This document shows, piece after piece, positions 24,748 through 36,125 of a stretch of 64,000 bases of DNA. Within the stretch, counting starts at the first letter, position 1, and every line of letters starts with the position of its first letter. The notes below the pieces were generated by a model. It worked only from the letters and a program-made list of their open reading frames with translations, had not been told where the DNA came from and did not search any database. This DNA comes from Branchinecta lynchi (lineage: Eukaryota; Arthropoda; Branchiopoda; Anostraca; Branchinectidae). The translations under genes were made by a program, and so were the position numbers. The stretch is taken from positions 8,928,001-8,992,000 of the forward strand of contig JAKZAP010000014.1 in the NCBI GenBank assembly GCA_023053575.1, written 5' to 3'.

Positions 24748-26092
24748 AACAAGACCAAAGGTGTCGATGGGATCCCAAAACTCTAAGATTTGATCCAGAC
24801 AATTCGGTCTTGTCTTCGCCAGGCTAATCATCAGAGAAAACGGAGTTCAGATATTCTATCTACCTATCTATACCTCTATAAGCCATATCTATTTTGACGA
24901 TATTGACCGAAACTTCATGCTTTACTACTGCCGAATTTGCGGTTTCCCCCGAATTCCGAGCGAACTACAAGTCCAGCAAAAAAAGAAAAATTCAGAAACG
25001 AAGCCGGCGTATCTCCTTATCCCTATAAAGAAATCTAATCAACTTTAAATAAAATTTTGACTTAAAAAATGCGAGTACAATACAACCGGATTCCGGACTA
25101 ATTATATGTCCGGGTAAAAAATGATCATTACATACAGACTCAGCGTCTCTTCTTACCCCTAAATATATCATATAATCAACTTCAGATAAAGCTTTTACTT
25201 TTAATATATTTTCCGGTTTTGGCCGGATTACAGGCTAACTAGTTGTCCGGCGAGAAAATGGTTTTCACCATCGGGTTCAGCATGTCTTCTTACCCATAAA
25301 TCAAACATTTAATCAACTTCAAATGAAACTGTTACTTTTAACCAACTTTCCGGTTTTGGCCGGATTCCGGACGAACTGCTTTTCCGGCGACAAAATGATT
25401 TTCACCATCATGCTCTGTTTTCATACCCCTAAATCAAAAATTTAATCAACTTCAAATGAAACTTTTACTTTTAACCAACTTTCCGGTTTTTGCCGGATTC
25501 CGGACGAACTACTCGTCCGGCGAGAAAATGGTTTTCACCATCGTGCTCAGCATGTCTTCTTGCCCATAAATCAAACATTTAATCAACTTCAAATGAAACT
25601 GTTACTTTTAACCAACTTTCCGGTTTTGGCCGGATTCCGGACGAACTGCTTGTCCGGCGACAAAATGATTTTCACCATCATGCTCTGTTTTCATACCCCT
25701 AAATAAAAAATTTAATCAACTTCAAATGAAACTTTTACTTTTAACCAACTTTCCGGTTTTTGCCGGATTCCGGACGAACTACTTGTCCGGCGAGAAAATG
25801 ATTCTCAACATCGTGCTCAGCATGTCTTCTTACTCCATAATCGACTATCACATTAGCTGTTTAAAAATATGTTGTGTGTCCCTTAAACTGAACCCCCTCC
25901 CCCACCCCCAAATATAGGGCTACAGAGCCCATCTACGAACTCGACCTTACCCAAACAATCCTCATACCAAGTTTCATCAAAATATCTTATTCCCTTCGAG
26001 AGTTATCGTGCTTACAGACGGACGGACGGACGGACGGACAACTTTTGCGATGTCATAGGTATCCCTCCACTTACTTTTTGGGATCCCAAAAA
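24748..26092 (-). repeat. Family W copy 5, with higher-order internal duplication
   Basis: Reverse W from AACAAGACCAAAGGTGTCGATG to TTACTTTTTGGGATCCCAAAAA. At least seven internal units are visible. The pair of units at about 25325-25500 is repeated nearly exactly at about 25570-25745 (period about 244 bp), showing recent array growth. The GGACGGACGGACGGACGGACA block is at about 26023-26042. Flanking sequence on both sides is the same poly-G/CGACTG repeat type as at 19740-20060. Confidence 0.8.
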
Positions 26093-26245
26093 CCGACCGT
26101 TTTTAAGAAAAATCGACTTACGAAAAACTCACTGTTTTGAAGAAAAATCGACTGTTTCCTCCCCAAAACGACTGTTTTTAAGAAAAAAAATTTTTTACCG
26201 GCTGGTTGACAACATGCGGGGGGGGGGGGGGGGGGGGGGGCGCCC
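26093..26245. repeat. CGACTG-type short repeats and 21-23 bp poly-G run
   Basis: It holds four CGACT(T/G) blocks (AAAATCGACTGTTT type) and then a G run at about 26218-26240. It continues the flank seen left of W copy 5 (24660-24747), so the W copy sits inside this older repeat. Confidence 0.6.
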
Positions 26246-27905
26246 ACAACTCGAAAATGATCTACAAAAGCGATCTTACAAAAGCGAACTTCTTGTCTTC
26301 ATTTGCTGTGTATAGCATCTTCTGTCGCGTAGAATCAAATTCTGAAAACCAGTTCTTAAGTTGCAATTTTTCAGATGTAGCTCACTGTAGCTTTACCTGC
26401 TTTAGTTTTCGACATGAAAGTATAGTGTGTCAAATGACAAATAAAACGGTACTTTCATAATGAAACAAAGTACGTCAAATCACCCGGAAAAAAAACGCAA
26501 CTCCAGTCTCGTCGGCGAACCGGCGTCTATTTTCTATCTTTACTGTTTTCCTCATTTCATTTCTGAGGAAGTGTGTTTTGAACGTGAATCTAATTTCTTT
26601 TCTATGGGCTCTATTTTGTCCCTTTTTTCGATGGACAGAGTCGTGATTTCGTAGCGATTATTAACTTCTCACTGGGATCGCAAAAAGATGCTCTGCTCCT
26701 CGGTGTTTACGTCCATTAATCCGGATGATTTTTTTCCTTTTAGTGCACTGGCAAACTTCCTCGTGATGTTTCTGAATAAGCGTGTCTTTAACGTGAAAAA
26801 TTACTTTTTTTTGCTTTAATTAGGAACAGATCTACTTTGTGTCTACATGGCCACTACTTTCTCACTTTTTTTCGACGGTCAGATTTGTGATTTCAAAGCT
26901 ATTATTTCCTTTTCAATGTGATCGCAAAAAGACGGTCTGCTCCTCGGCGTTCCACAAAATTTCGCCTGCGGCGCATTCCATAGTATTCCCTATTTAGAGG
27001 AACGGTGTGTCATTTACTTGGCAATTAGGCTTGGAACTTTTTAGATCTGAAACACATTAGGCTGGCTAGAATCTTTCTAGACAAAGGCTGATTTTAAAAA
27101 TTTCGCCTGCGGCGCTTGCTTTAATTTGTCCGGGGACAAGCGTTGAAAGCTTTCCTCTTTAACGAAAGTTCAAATGTAAAGCTGGGGCTATGAAGGTATA
27201 TGTACAAAAATGTTAATTACACGAATAGTTTCATCTCATACGCTGCAGCTAGTTTTACCGGCTCTATTATTTGTTGGTGGGGAACGTGCGCCATTGCCGC
27301 GTAGTCGCAACAGGTAATTTTTGTTGGTACGTGCGAGTCGTATATTACGATCTCGGAGTCGGAGGGGTCTCACCCCCCCCCCCCCCCCTGGGCTGAGTGC
27401 ATCGGGCCACCCCTGGGTAAGCAAGTTCTGGAGAGAAGTCACAAAAAGATACTGAGACCAAACAAATCCTTATAGAGGAAACACGAGAGACTGGAGTTAA
27501 AAAACAGAAACTACCGAGGACAAGACCGACCCGAAACCCAAGCTTGTTCCCCCGCCTAGGAAATCTTCAGGAAGATTCAATTAAATTAATTTGTTCCGTA
27601 TTTCACTAACATTTTAACTGTACTTGATTTATATTGTTTGTTATAGTTTGTGTTTTATTTGTATTGTTAGTGAGTGTTTGTTTTTTCCAATTCCCGCCCG
27701 TGTTGGCCTAGTGCTATTAAGGTTGAAATAAAATTGATTGATTGATTGAGGGTACTAAAACCGAACCTGCATACGCTAGACATGCATTGCAGAAACAATC
27801 TTCGTATAAACAGTATATACCTCGTAATATTACAATACGAAATCTTAAAGAAAATAGTGGAGCGTTGGTCAGATTAAACTAGATTTGATGTGACCCTTCC
27901 AAGGA
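26246..27905. other. Stretch with a diverged 250-bp tandem duplication, no recognised gene
   Basis: The phrase ATCGCAAAAAGA(T/C)G(C/G)TCTGCTCCTCGG occurs at about 26668 and 26922 with similar sequence before each, marking a diverged duplication. TTTCGCCTGCGGCG occurs at 26959 and 27099. A poly-C run lies at 27372-27388. Small frames (26206-26654) show no known protein. Confidence 0.5.
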
Positions 27906-27908
27906 AAA

Positions 27909-28407
27909 CAAGAGCTAGAAGCTCATATGGCCCTTGCAAGGCTGGGTCAGAGGATGAAAGTAGTACTTTGCCAATTCGTGGGTTTTGTTCCGATCATTTT
28001 GAAGGAAAACCCTTGAGATAAGAATGATCACGGGCCCTTGGAAATCATGAGAATTTTTCGCTTGGTAACTTGGCTGTGGTGATGCGCACTTTAAGGGCGC
28101 CAGAAATTCATCTGTAATCAAAACCCCTGAAGCAAAAATGATGATAGTCTCATCGACATCATAAAAATGTATATTTTTTTAAGGAATTTACTTGTATGCA
28201 AAAACCTTATGGCAAAAATGATCAGGGGCCCTTGGGGATCATGAATGTACTATAGCACACTTAAACTAAATAACAATATATTATATTGCTTGGTCAAAAG
28301 TATTTTCTTGACATTTCGATTAAGATACGCAATTTAAGTGTGCTAGAAATTCATTTTGAAGCAAAACCCTAGTGGCTCAAAGATCATGGGTCCTCGGAGA
28401 TCATAAA

Positions 28408-28438
<31 letters not shown>

Positions 28439-28900
28439 CATGGCTCAAAGATCATGGGTCCTCGGAGATCATAAAATATTTGTTTTTTGTTGTTGTTTTT
28501 TTTTCACTTTGTGGTTATGAGGCTAAAATTAACCTCTAAGCAAAGGCCTTGAGGCAACAATGAGCATGGGCTCATGGGGATCATGAGAATGTGTATTTCG
28601 CTTAAAAGTATTTTTGAACTTTGCGATTAACATACGTACTTTAAGGGATGGTTGGATCTGGGAAGTGACAATTTCTAAGCCAATGTTGACGAGTCGGATC
28701 TAGTCAAGTTTCATCGTCGTAGCACATCTGGAAGTATCTTAACTGGCGGTCACCGGAATTCCAGACCCCCCCCCTCCCCAACTCCCCCCACAGTGCCCGA
28801 ATCCGGTCCAGTTCTGTCACGGATGTACCACGGACATATGCTTGTTCTTCTAAGCAAGTCTCATCCCTATCGCCCACTCTAAGCGGTGCACTCTCCACTT
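27909..28900 (-). repeat. Family K copy 5
   Basis: Reverse K starting AGAGCTAGAAGCTCATATGG and CCCTTGCAAGGCTGGGTCAG, with four rounds of the TTTAAGGGNGCTAGAAATTCAT / ATGATCANGGGCCCTTGG unit. It then has the GGATGGTTGGATCTGGGAAGTG and CACAGTGCCCGAATCCGG blocks. A 60-bp segment is exactly duplicated (28378-28437 and 28441-28500) with a run of about 28 T between. It ends about 77 bp from DENND5 exon d. Confidence 0.65.
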
Positions 28901-28976
28901 CGAGCTATAGAGGCGGTCCAATATATCTAATAATTTCATTTGCTCAACTGGTTTTACAAACGGGCACAAATCTCAC

Positions 28977-29216
28977 CTGTGAGGTTCTTTGTTGAGTATC
29001 TTCGCATTCAACTGTGGAAACCGGATTCCCAGACCTTCCGATTTTCCGGTTGATAAGCTCGTTGCTAGGGCTTCCTCAGAGAGAATTTCCGTAATCGGTG
29101 GCGCTATTAGATCTATCGTGGCGATTCGCTTCTCCAGTGCTTTCTCCAGGTCTTCGATCGCGCTTGTCAAGTCATACGTTGTCATCCGTATCATAACGCT
29201 GTCCCGGTGGTGGCAT
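28977..29216 (-). CDS. DENND5: DENND5-like exon d (dDENN-to-RUN linker)
   Basis: A 240-nt exon with acceptor TTTTCCCATTAG and donor GTGAGAT. Its first base completes the AAA (Lys) codon left open by exon c; 79 codons follow, then two bases that join the first base of exon e to make Arg. The product runs CHHRDSVMIRM, a helical stretch DLEKALEKRIATIDLIAPPI, then GIRFPQLNAKIL. It aligns in order with the family's MYQKC...[21 protein letters not shown]...GFFPKLQSDVL. Conservation is moderate, so phase and order carry much of the weight. A family K repeat reaches to within about 80 bp of the donor. Confidence 0.85.
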
Positions 29217-29506
29217 CTAATGGGAAAATACAAGTTAACGTCGATTTTCACTGTTTTCCCAGGAAAATATTCTTGGTCGACCGTCCCCTTGGAAGTACCA
29301 AAATCTGGACATAAATACTGGGAGACGGATTTGGACGGAAGAAGAAAGGAGATCTCTCAAAAAGTATTTTCGGATGTAAAGTTGCTATAGAGATCTGACA
29401 GATTACAAAATTCGGAAATGACCCCCGAGCAGACTCTGGAGGCTTTTAATCAGTGTGATATGGGACAATGTAAGATTGTCACCGAAACAAAAAGTACATT
29501 CATTAG

Positions 29507-29669
29507 CAATGTAAAAAGTTTCTCAGAATGAGGATTAAAGTTAACTGCAGTATTTGCTACTGAATCTTACCTCTACTGAGATAAGATTAATCCGAATTAG
29601 AGATAAGATCATCTTTTAGAGACAAGATTAATCAGTAGCAAATACTGCAAGATTTTTTTTTTTACAGTG
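29507..29669. mobile_element. Small MITE, CACTGTAAAAA-ended family, copy 1
   Basis: Inverted halves: CAATGTAAAAAGTTTCTC...CAGTATTTGCTACTGAAT on the left and ATCAGTAGCAAATACTGC...TTTTTTACAGTG on the right. It matches copy 2 at 36126-36295. No clear target duplication. Confidence 0.7.
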
Positions 29670-29679
29670 TAATTTTTAC

Positions 29680-30125
29680 GATGATGATTGCAAAATGAAG
29701 AAAACGGAGCTAGTGGATGCGTTACGACGGTTAAATACTCGCGAAGGGTATCAAAGAGATGAGTTCCTATCAAAATATAAGCTGAAAAGAAAACAGTAAA
29801 AGGAAAAACATTACTGAGGGTAAAGAAACGAGAGTTTGATGGGAGAGTAAAATAAAACTGTTTTTACAGAAAATGTAAAGGGAGAGTTAAAAAGGAAAGA
29901 GACAAGTAAGACGTACCAGAACCAAATACCAAATATAGATACATGGACAGAGTATTTTGAAAAGTTGGAGTTAGGTTGTGACAGTTTAGTTGAGCTAAAC
30001 CCTACATTAGAAGAGGTATCATGCTAGAAAATGATTATGATTTAATGAGTAGTGTATCTGGAGGGGAAGCTAAGAAAGCAATTAATAATATGAAAAGAGG
30101 ATGAAATGAAATGATGAAATGATGG
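29680..30125 (+). pseudogene. LINE-D-type fragment 1
   Basis: Plus-strand broken frame: ELVDALRRLNTREGYQRDEF, then DTWTEYFEKLELGCDSLVEL, then GGEAKKAINNMKRG. These match in order the region between endonuclease and reverse transcriptase of the larger LINE-D copy (KALELVNRIENSQSDREEL, DSWPEYFEECEGEC, VKEALKQTKGG). Diverged and truncated. Confidence 0.65.
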
Positions 30126-30439
30126 TTTAATCCGTAATATTTTTAAATACATAAAAATAGCTTTGGATATGTCAATACAAATAAAGACACTTCAAAGCGC
30201 CGAGTAGTGACGGGGTGCCAACTTCAGTTTATAAGACAGGTATCGACGTTTTATAGCGTTACAACGTTGACGTTGTACAAAAACGTCAGTGCTGCCACCG
30301 GTTTTGGTGTTTCTGTTTAATAAGATAGTCTCTAAGGTAAGGAACAATTTAATCGACAACTTTGAAACTGACACTGCATTAAATCGACAGACATGCCAGT
30401 GGCGCTTCATTAATACTGACAAATAAAAAAATAAATAAA

Positions 30440-30665
30440 AATAAATATTTAAACTCTAGCTTAAGGTGTTACACATACAAACAAACTAATAACATCAACA
30501 CGAGAATTTTAGTACAAGATAATTAACAACTAAACAAACACAAATACCAACCCGAGAATTTTAGGACAACAATCATACAACGAAAAAAAAAGAAAAGAAG
30601 AAAGCAGGCGGCAGTATTTTATCTTCCTCCAACAACGAACAAAAATGAATCAGAAAATCAAACAG
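30440..30665 (-). mobile_element. 3' UTR of a LINE-C family copy, inverted
   Basis: Its reverse complement matches the LINE-C tail region at 21090-21300: TTTTTGTTCG, AAAACTACTGCCG-like, GTTGTCCTAAAATTCTCGGG, TCTTGTACTAAAATTCTCGTG and TGTAACACCTTA. Only the 3' non-coding part is present, as expected for 5'-truncated LINE insertion. Confidence 0.65.
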
Positions 30666-30759
30666 AAGAAATATAATTGGAAGGAAGGAAGGAATTTATT
30701 TCTTCAACATTTCTACAACATACTAAACATATTCTTAAACCAATAGCCCGTCTCAATAT

Positions 30760-31623
30760 GTGACAACAGGTCACCTGTGCAAGACGGACATCAAATTATC
30801 AAGATCTATTGATCAATTTTTTTTAAATAATATATATATTACATATATTACAGTAGGTTCTGTTTACATACCGCCACAAAATAGCAAGTACGGGAAGGAA
30901 GACACGTGGTCTATATTAGAAAGCGAAGTGCAAGAATTGCGTATGCGAAACCCACAGGACCATTTCCTAATAATGGGTGACTTCAATGCATATACAGGAA
31001 ATAAACCTGAAATAAATGATGTTTGTATTCCAGATATTCCATGTTTAGTCCCAGATGCCTACAAGATACCAAGAAACAGTATGGACGAAAATAGATCAAT
31101 CAATGTTTGGGGTAGGAGACTCCTGGCACTCTGCGCTGAAGTTGGTTTGGTCATCGGAAACGGAAGGTTTGGTAATGATAAAGGCAGGGGTGAGTTTACG
31201 TGCTTGGCTGGGCTTCGAGGTAGCGTTATCGATTATGTACTGGTGGATGTTTCCCTCGCTAACTACGTGAAAGACGTGGAGGTCCTGCACTGGCCTGGAT
31301 CTGATCACCTCCCGGTGAAAATTGAAATTGAGTTAGAACAGAGGACAAAGAATCAGTTAAGATATGACCCAAAACGCGAAAAGGCAAGAATAACCAGTAC
31401 AGAGGTATCAGGTATGTTGCAGTTACGGGGGGAGTGGAGTAGGGAAGAAGAAACAGAATTAGAAAAAGCTTTAACAAAGAAAGAAGTGATAGATAGGTTA
31501 GAAGCTCTTAAAGATGATAAAAGAGAAGTGGATGTAATAATAGATGAGTTAAGTTCCCTGATACAGGTAGCGGCGGAGCCAGTGATAAGTAAACGTCAAA
31601 GTGTTAGAAAGGCAATTCTTTGA
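30760..31623 (+). pseudogene. LINE-D endonuclease domain (5'-truncated)
   Basis: Part of an apurinic/apyrimidinic-type endonuclease of a non-LTR retrotransposon. Visible motifs are VYIPPQNSKY, the catalytic FLIMGDFNA (about residue 70-78), SVIDYVLVD and the WPGSDHLPV box with the catalytic SDH. The N-terminal endonuclease motifs are missing, so the copy is 5'-truncated. The frame ends at a stop at 31621, but the element continues: FFDNEC and KALELVNRIENSQ follow in another frame, and a second shift near 31733 leads into the reverse transcriptase. Confidence 0.8.
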
Positions 31624-34052
31624 CAATGAATGCCAAGGAAAAAAAGAAAAAGTGGTAAAAGCATTAGAGTTGGTTAATAGGATAGAAAATAGCCAGTCAG
31701 ATAGAGAAGAACTAATGAAGAGTTATAGAATAAGAAGTTGATAAAACGAAAAAAACTAGATGAACAGAAGCAAGAGGAATTAGAGGTGGAGGCATCATAT
31801 AAAAAATCTACAGGCCGAGAGTTTTGGAAGAAAGTAAGAGAATCAGCAAACAAAAATAAACGAAAAAATAAAGAGGGCCCTAGCCTGGATTCATGGCCGG
31901 AATATTTTGAAGAGTGTGAGGGAGAATGCGGAAATATAATGGAGTGTAAGGATGAAATGGAAAAAAGTAAAGAAGAGAACGTGTTCCCACAAAAAGAAAA
32001 AGATTATGAGATAATAGAAGAAATTAAAGAATATGATGTGAAAGAAGCGTTAAAACAGACAAAAGGAGGCAGTGCCCCGGGAGTAGATGGTATTCCATCA
32101 CGAGTGTATAAAGCCTTTCCGTCAGTTTTTATAGCGTTGATTGTTTGTTTATTTAATCGGATTCTCAAAACCCAGGAGTGGCCCGCGACGTGGAAAATAT
32201 CCATTGTTTTGCCTCTACTGAAGAAAGGAAATCCAATGATCCATAGTAATTACAGACCGATAGCGATAATGTCGGCATTAAGCAAGGTGTTTGAAAAGAT
32301 AATAGATAAAAGACTAGGGAGATGGCTTGATTTTTATAAGGTAATACAAGAAGAACAAGGGGGATTTAGAAGAAGTTATAGTACGTCTGACCGGATGTTC
32401 GTTTTGAAAACATTAATAGAAAAATATGGAAAGGGAAATAAGAAACTGTTCGTAGCATTTTTAGATCTGCAAAAAGCTTTTGATACAGTAGATAGGCTAT
32501 TGCTTGTAAGGGAATTATTAAAAATAGGGTTACCGGCAATTTTTGTGAATTTGTTAGTTAGTATGTATTCGTCAACAAAGGGGATAGTAAAAATAGTTGA
32601 TAAAGGAATATCACGAAGTTTCGAGAACAGAAAAGGTGTGAAACAAGGAAGTATTTTATCCCCAAAGTTGTTCGGGATATTTATTAATGATCTGATAGAA
32701 TTTTTGGAAAAAAGATGGGCCCCGACAGTAACCCTTGGCAAAAAGGCGTTTTCGGTGCTTCTATTCGCCGACGATACAGCCCTGGTGGCGAAATCAGCAA
32801 ATGACCTACAGATCCTGTTAGATTTGGTGGCTGAATACATGGATATGAAAAAATTAGTCCTTAACAGTAGTAAAACAGAGATAGTTACTTTCACATCAAG
32901 GGTAAGTAAAGAGGAAATTCACGAATTTAAGTTTAAAGGAGAGAAACTAAAAACGACGAATAAATTTAAGTATCTTGGTTTTATACTGACCCCCAACGGA
33001 AGTTGGAGTACACATGTGAAGGAAATGGTGACACGGGGGCGAGTAGCTTCCGCAGCAATATTTCAAAATCCAACACTGATGGGAATAAAAACATTAAAGA
33101 TACACAGACATATTTTTACTTCAAAAATAATGCCGGTATTCCATTATGGTGCTGAACTGTGGGGTTTTGAGACAGCTCCACAGATTGAAACCCTACAGCT
33201 ACAGTACTATAAGAGAGTCTACAAGCTTCATCCAACAACCCATTCGCAAGCATTAAAAGGGGACCTTGGACTATTTACAATGCGAAAGCAAAGACTAGTC
33301 CAAATCCTACAATTTTGGCTAAAAATTATTCAGATGCCTGAGGATAGACTGCTAAAATCTGCTTATAATGAGCTTCTTCTAATGGGGAAAAAAAGGTCAT
33401 GGCCATTCGAAGTTAAAGCCCTCCTAGATTCGGTGGGACTATCGTGTGCTTGGAGCAATGGATTTGGACCCACATCGGAACCAGGATCCCTGTTAAAAGA
33501 AGTGTTAAGAGTATTAGAAGATCAAGAAATACAGAAATGGGCAAGTATTGTTAGAGAATCGGCGACACTAACAAATTATAAACTGGTTAAAGAAAGTTTT
33601 GGACCAGAATTTTACATGAAGCTGAACCTACCAAAAACTTACCTCACGCTCTGGATCCAGTTGCGAGCGAACTGTCTGCCAGTACACGGGAAAAGTAAGT
33701 TCGATAAGAAAAAAAGTGTATCCGCCAGTACGAACAGCCCCTGCTCACTCTGCGGTGAAGGTGATGATGACCTAGCCCATTTGGTTGCACTGTGTCGCGA
33801 ACTCTCGTTTTTAAGGGAATCTTGCTGGGGGGTAAGGGAGATACTGTTTCCTGATATATTGAAGAGCACATCTCCAGGAGCAATTAGTGCGTTATGTAGA
33901 TTTGTGCTGCAAAGTGTTAAAGTAAAATTTGACCGGGCGAGTGCAGTTTAGTTTATGTAGTGATATATTAGAAGTAATTATGAAGTTTTTTGTTTTGTTG
34001 TATGTATATGGCCCTAAGGCTTTAAATACAATATTATTATTATTATTATTAT
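30770..34052 (+). mobile_element. LINE-D main copy, 5'-truncated
   Basis: Endonuclease fragment, two frameshifts, a long intact reverse-transcriptase frame, a short UTR and a terminal (ATT)n tract at 34031-34051, a common tail type for non-LTR elements. Clade not assigned; the C-terminal Cys/His motif and trinucleotide tail are compatible with I/Jockey-group elements. It lies in the DENND5 intron between exons c and d on the opposite strand. Confidence 0.8.
31738..33951 (+). CDS. LINE-D reverse transcriptase and C-terminal domain
   Basis: A 737-codon frame of a non-LTR (APE-type) retrotransposon; it copies element RNA at the nicked target. Motifs in order: KGGSAPGVDGIPSRVY (about 107-123), NYRPIAIMSALSKVFEK (about 180-196), QGGFRRSYSTSD (about 206-217), FLDLQKAFDTVD, KGVKQGSILSPKLFGIFIND (about 300-320), the catalytic FADDTALVAKS (about 343-353), and FKYLGFILTPNG. 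A long C-terminal region ends with CSLCGEG...DDLAHLVALC, a likely zinc-binding motif. The frame is complete to its stop, though the element is disabled by the two upstream frameshifts and 5' loss. The first residues are arbitrary, since the frame continues from the endonuclease across a shift. Confidence 0.85.
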   Translation: MIKRKKLDEQKQEELEVEASYKKSTGREFWKKVRESANKNKRKNKEGPSLDSWPEYFEECEGECGNIMECKDEMEKSKEENVFPQKEKDYEIIEEIKEYDVKEALKQTKGGSAPGVDGIPSRVYKAFPSVFIALIVCLFNRILKTQEWPATWKISIVLPLLKKGNPMIHSNYRPIAIMSALSKVFEKIIDKRLGRWLDFYKVIQEEQGGFRRSYSTSDRMFVLKTLIEKYGKGNKKLFVAFLDLQKAFDTVDRLLLVRELLKIGLPAIFVNLLVSMYSSTKGIVKIVDKGISRSFENRKGVKQGSILSPKLFGIFINDLIEFLEKRWAPTVTLGKKAFSVLLFADDTALVAKSANDLQILLDLVAEYMDMKKLVLNSSKTEIVTFTSRVSKEEIHEFKFKGEKLKTTNKFKYLGFILTPNGSWSTHVKEMVTRGRVASAAIFQNPTLMGIKTLKIHRHIFTSKIMPVFHYGAELWGFETAPQIETLQLQYYKRVYKLHPTTHSQALKGDLGLFTMRKQRLVQILQFWLKIIQMPEDRLLKSAYNELLLMGKKRSWPFEVKALLDSVGLSCAWSNGFGPTSEPGSLLKEVLRVLEDQEIQKWASIVRESATLTNYKLVKESFGPEFYMKLNLPKTYLTLWIQLRANCLPVHGKSKFDKKKSVSASTNSPCSLCGEGDDDLAHLVALCRELSFLRESCWGVREILFPDILKSTSPGAISALCRFVLQSVKVKFDRASAV

Positions 34053-34106
34053 ACTGTTTTAGAGTATCTTTAAAAACTTTTCTGTCTTCAAGCACTAACA
34101 GTATCA

Positions 34107-34655
34107 GGCAATGATTTCCATATTTTTATACCTGTATGACGGATACATGATACAGGCAGGTACTTGGCCTGATTCGTCGAATGTGTCCATCGTTTTGCCA
34201 TTTTTCAAAAAAGTTGATCCTAAACAACATGATAATCTAACTGCATCAATTTGTAAGATTTTAGAAAAGGTATTGGATACTAGGCTAGAAAGATGGTTGG
34301 ATAATGATAGAGTCATCAGAGAAGAACGGGGGATACGATTTGGTTTATTGCACTTGTTATTACCTTGCTAATGGAAAAGAAGTTTAAAAGGTTGGACTGA
34401 CCGTCCGAGAATTAGTAGTAGAATATGCTGGAACTCATGCTATTCGTGCAAGATCTTTCACACTTGTTTGGTTTCTGTTTGTTTAAATTTAAAGTGGGAT
34501 GATAACAAGTTAGGTTATTTCAATACTTATTTGGTTATTTGTGATGCGAAATGTCTTGGTTCTAAAGCTGTTTGTATATAAAATGTGATAAACATTTTAC
34601 TTTCACACTCCACGTCTGAGCGCTTGCGCACTTGTTATTATTATTATTATTATGA
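34107..34655 (+). pseudogene. LINE-D-type fragment 3
   Basis: TWPDSSNVSIVLPFFKKVDP and ASICKILEKVLDTRLERWLD match the LINE-D segment EWPATWKISIVLPLLKKGNP...KVFEKIIDKRLGRWLD. After about 34370 no coding match remains, but a (TTA)n tract at 34634-34655 could be its tail, implying an internally deleted copy. Confidence 0.6.
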
Positions 34656-34977
34656 GGATTACGAAAAAAGCTTGGAGAAACTAAAGATCACGCGGTTAAG
34701 AGAAAGGAAGCATATGATTACTACAAGATTCGGCACGATAATATTAGCATACGACCTATACTGTCGAGGACCGTTACGTTTCTGCTCTTGACCATTTTTC
34801 CAGTTGCAATTGAGGGAGAAGATGTTTTAACCCGATTAGTCCTTTTTTTTTTCTTTCAGATCTCTGCTTAGCTATTCGCATCGTTATCGAAGATCACTGT
34901 AATTGTTTCGTTTTTCTTTTTTCTTACTGCACTATTGTGGCTATTGTTGTTTGGATGTTAATATTTGGGCGAGTCAA

Positions 34978-35393
34978 TAGTTGCGTTTTTGCAGATACAA
35001 TGGTATCTGTTACCATGGTAACTGAATCTGCAATTAGTGGTTTTTGCAGTTACCGAGGTATCTGATACGCGGTTGCTTTCCAAAATGACTATTGCCAAAA
35101 TTGCACTTTTCGAAGTCATCCCAAAAGAAAACCAGTTACATCACACTGTGCTAAACTTCTTTCACACCAATTTGACACAATTTGATGATACGAGAGTGAG
35201 ATGACTTTTCAGATACCCACTATCAGTTACCACGGTCGGACCGTGGTATCTGAATATCAGATACACGATATCTGTCCAGATACAACGAAAACTGCAAAAA
35301 CGCCTTTTGACCCTGGTTTCAGATACCACAGTAACTGTGAAAACGACTTTAGACCGTGGTATCAGATACCAAGGTATCTGCAAAACGCAACTA
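34978..35393. mobile_element. Palindromic MITE-like element, complete copy
   Basis: Ends are inverted: TAGTTGCGTTTTTGCAGATAC at left and, on the other strand, TAGTTGCGTTTTGCAGATAC at right. Inside it is almost all short palindromes of the CAGATACCACGGTAACTG type. The shared TA at both ends suggests TA target duplication (Tc1/mariner type). Non-coding; about 416 bp. Confidence 0.7.
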
Positions 35394-36125
35394 ATTTCCT
35401 CAATATTCGTATATAGTACTGCTTTTATCTACCGCACTATTTCATTTCGTCGTTCCAGTGCGCAATTTTTTTTTTCTTTTTTCTGTCATACCTTGTAAGT
35501 GTGCTAGTTAATTTGTTTCGTGTCTGTGTATTTCGTACATATTTTATTCCTCTTCTAGCTTTTTTTTATTTATTTTTTTTTCCCGTAGCATCTTTTCTAA
35601 TTTAACTTTTTTTTTATATTATTTTTATAAAACAATGAAAATCATTTCCCGTAATTTTGTGGCTACTCCTCCATCCCTCAGTGACGTTAATTTTAATCTA
35701 TTTTTACCCCCTTTTAAACTATTTACGTCACCTAACTTTTAAAATTAAAACCCATATTATATTCACTGTTCTTCCCCCTAATCACTAAATACAAAATATA
35801 AACTTATTCTAGCTTTAAGCTATATGGAAAATAAACTTGACTGACTGATTGATTGAAAAAAAGTGTAATCAAATTTCACAGATGGTTCTCCGCTTACCAC
35901 TTATAAGCGCCAGACGGCGCCACGGTTCAATTAAGTTCACATCATCCTGGTGAATGCAAATTCGAAGAAACGGATTCAACGTTTACTTCTCAACTTCTAC
36001 TTATTTGAAAAAGTCAAATTTCACAGAAGGATTGACACTATATATAATATTACTCAGCCGCATATAATTTTATAATAGATTATTGCGATTTCTCAGTATC
36101 TATGTCTTTCACTTCACCAACCGTA
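35394..36125. other. AT-rich stretch, possible LINE tail, no gene
   Basis: T-rich sequence ending with GAAAATAAACTTGACTGACTGATTGATTGA at about 35826, which looks like the 3' end of a retroposed element (compare TGAAATAAAATTGATTGATTGATTGAG at 27724). No coding match. Confidence 0.4.

Noticed and set aside
32004..32894. Minus-strand ORFs opposite the LINE-D reverse transcriptase
   Set aside because: Shadows of the plus-strand RT coding sequence; no domain.
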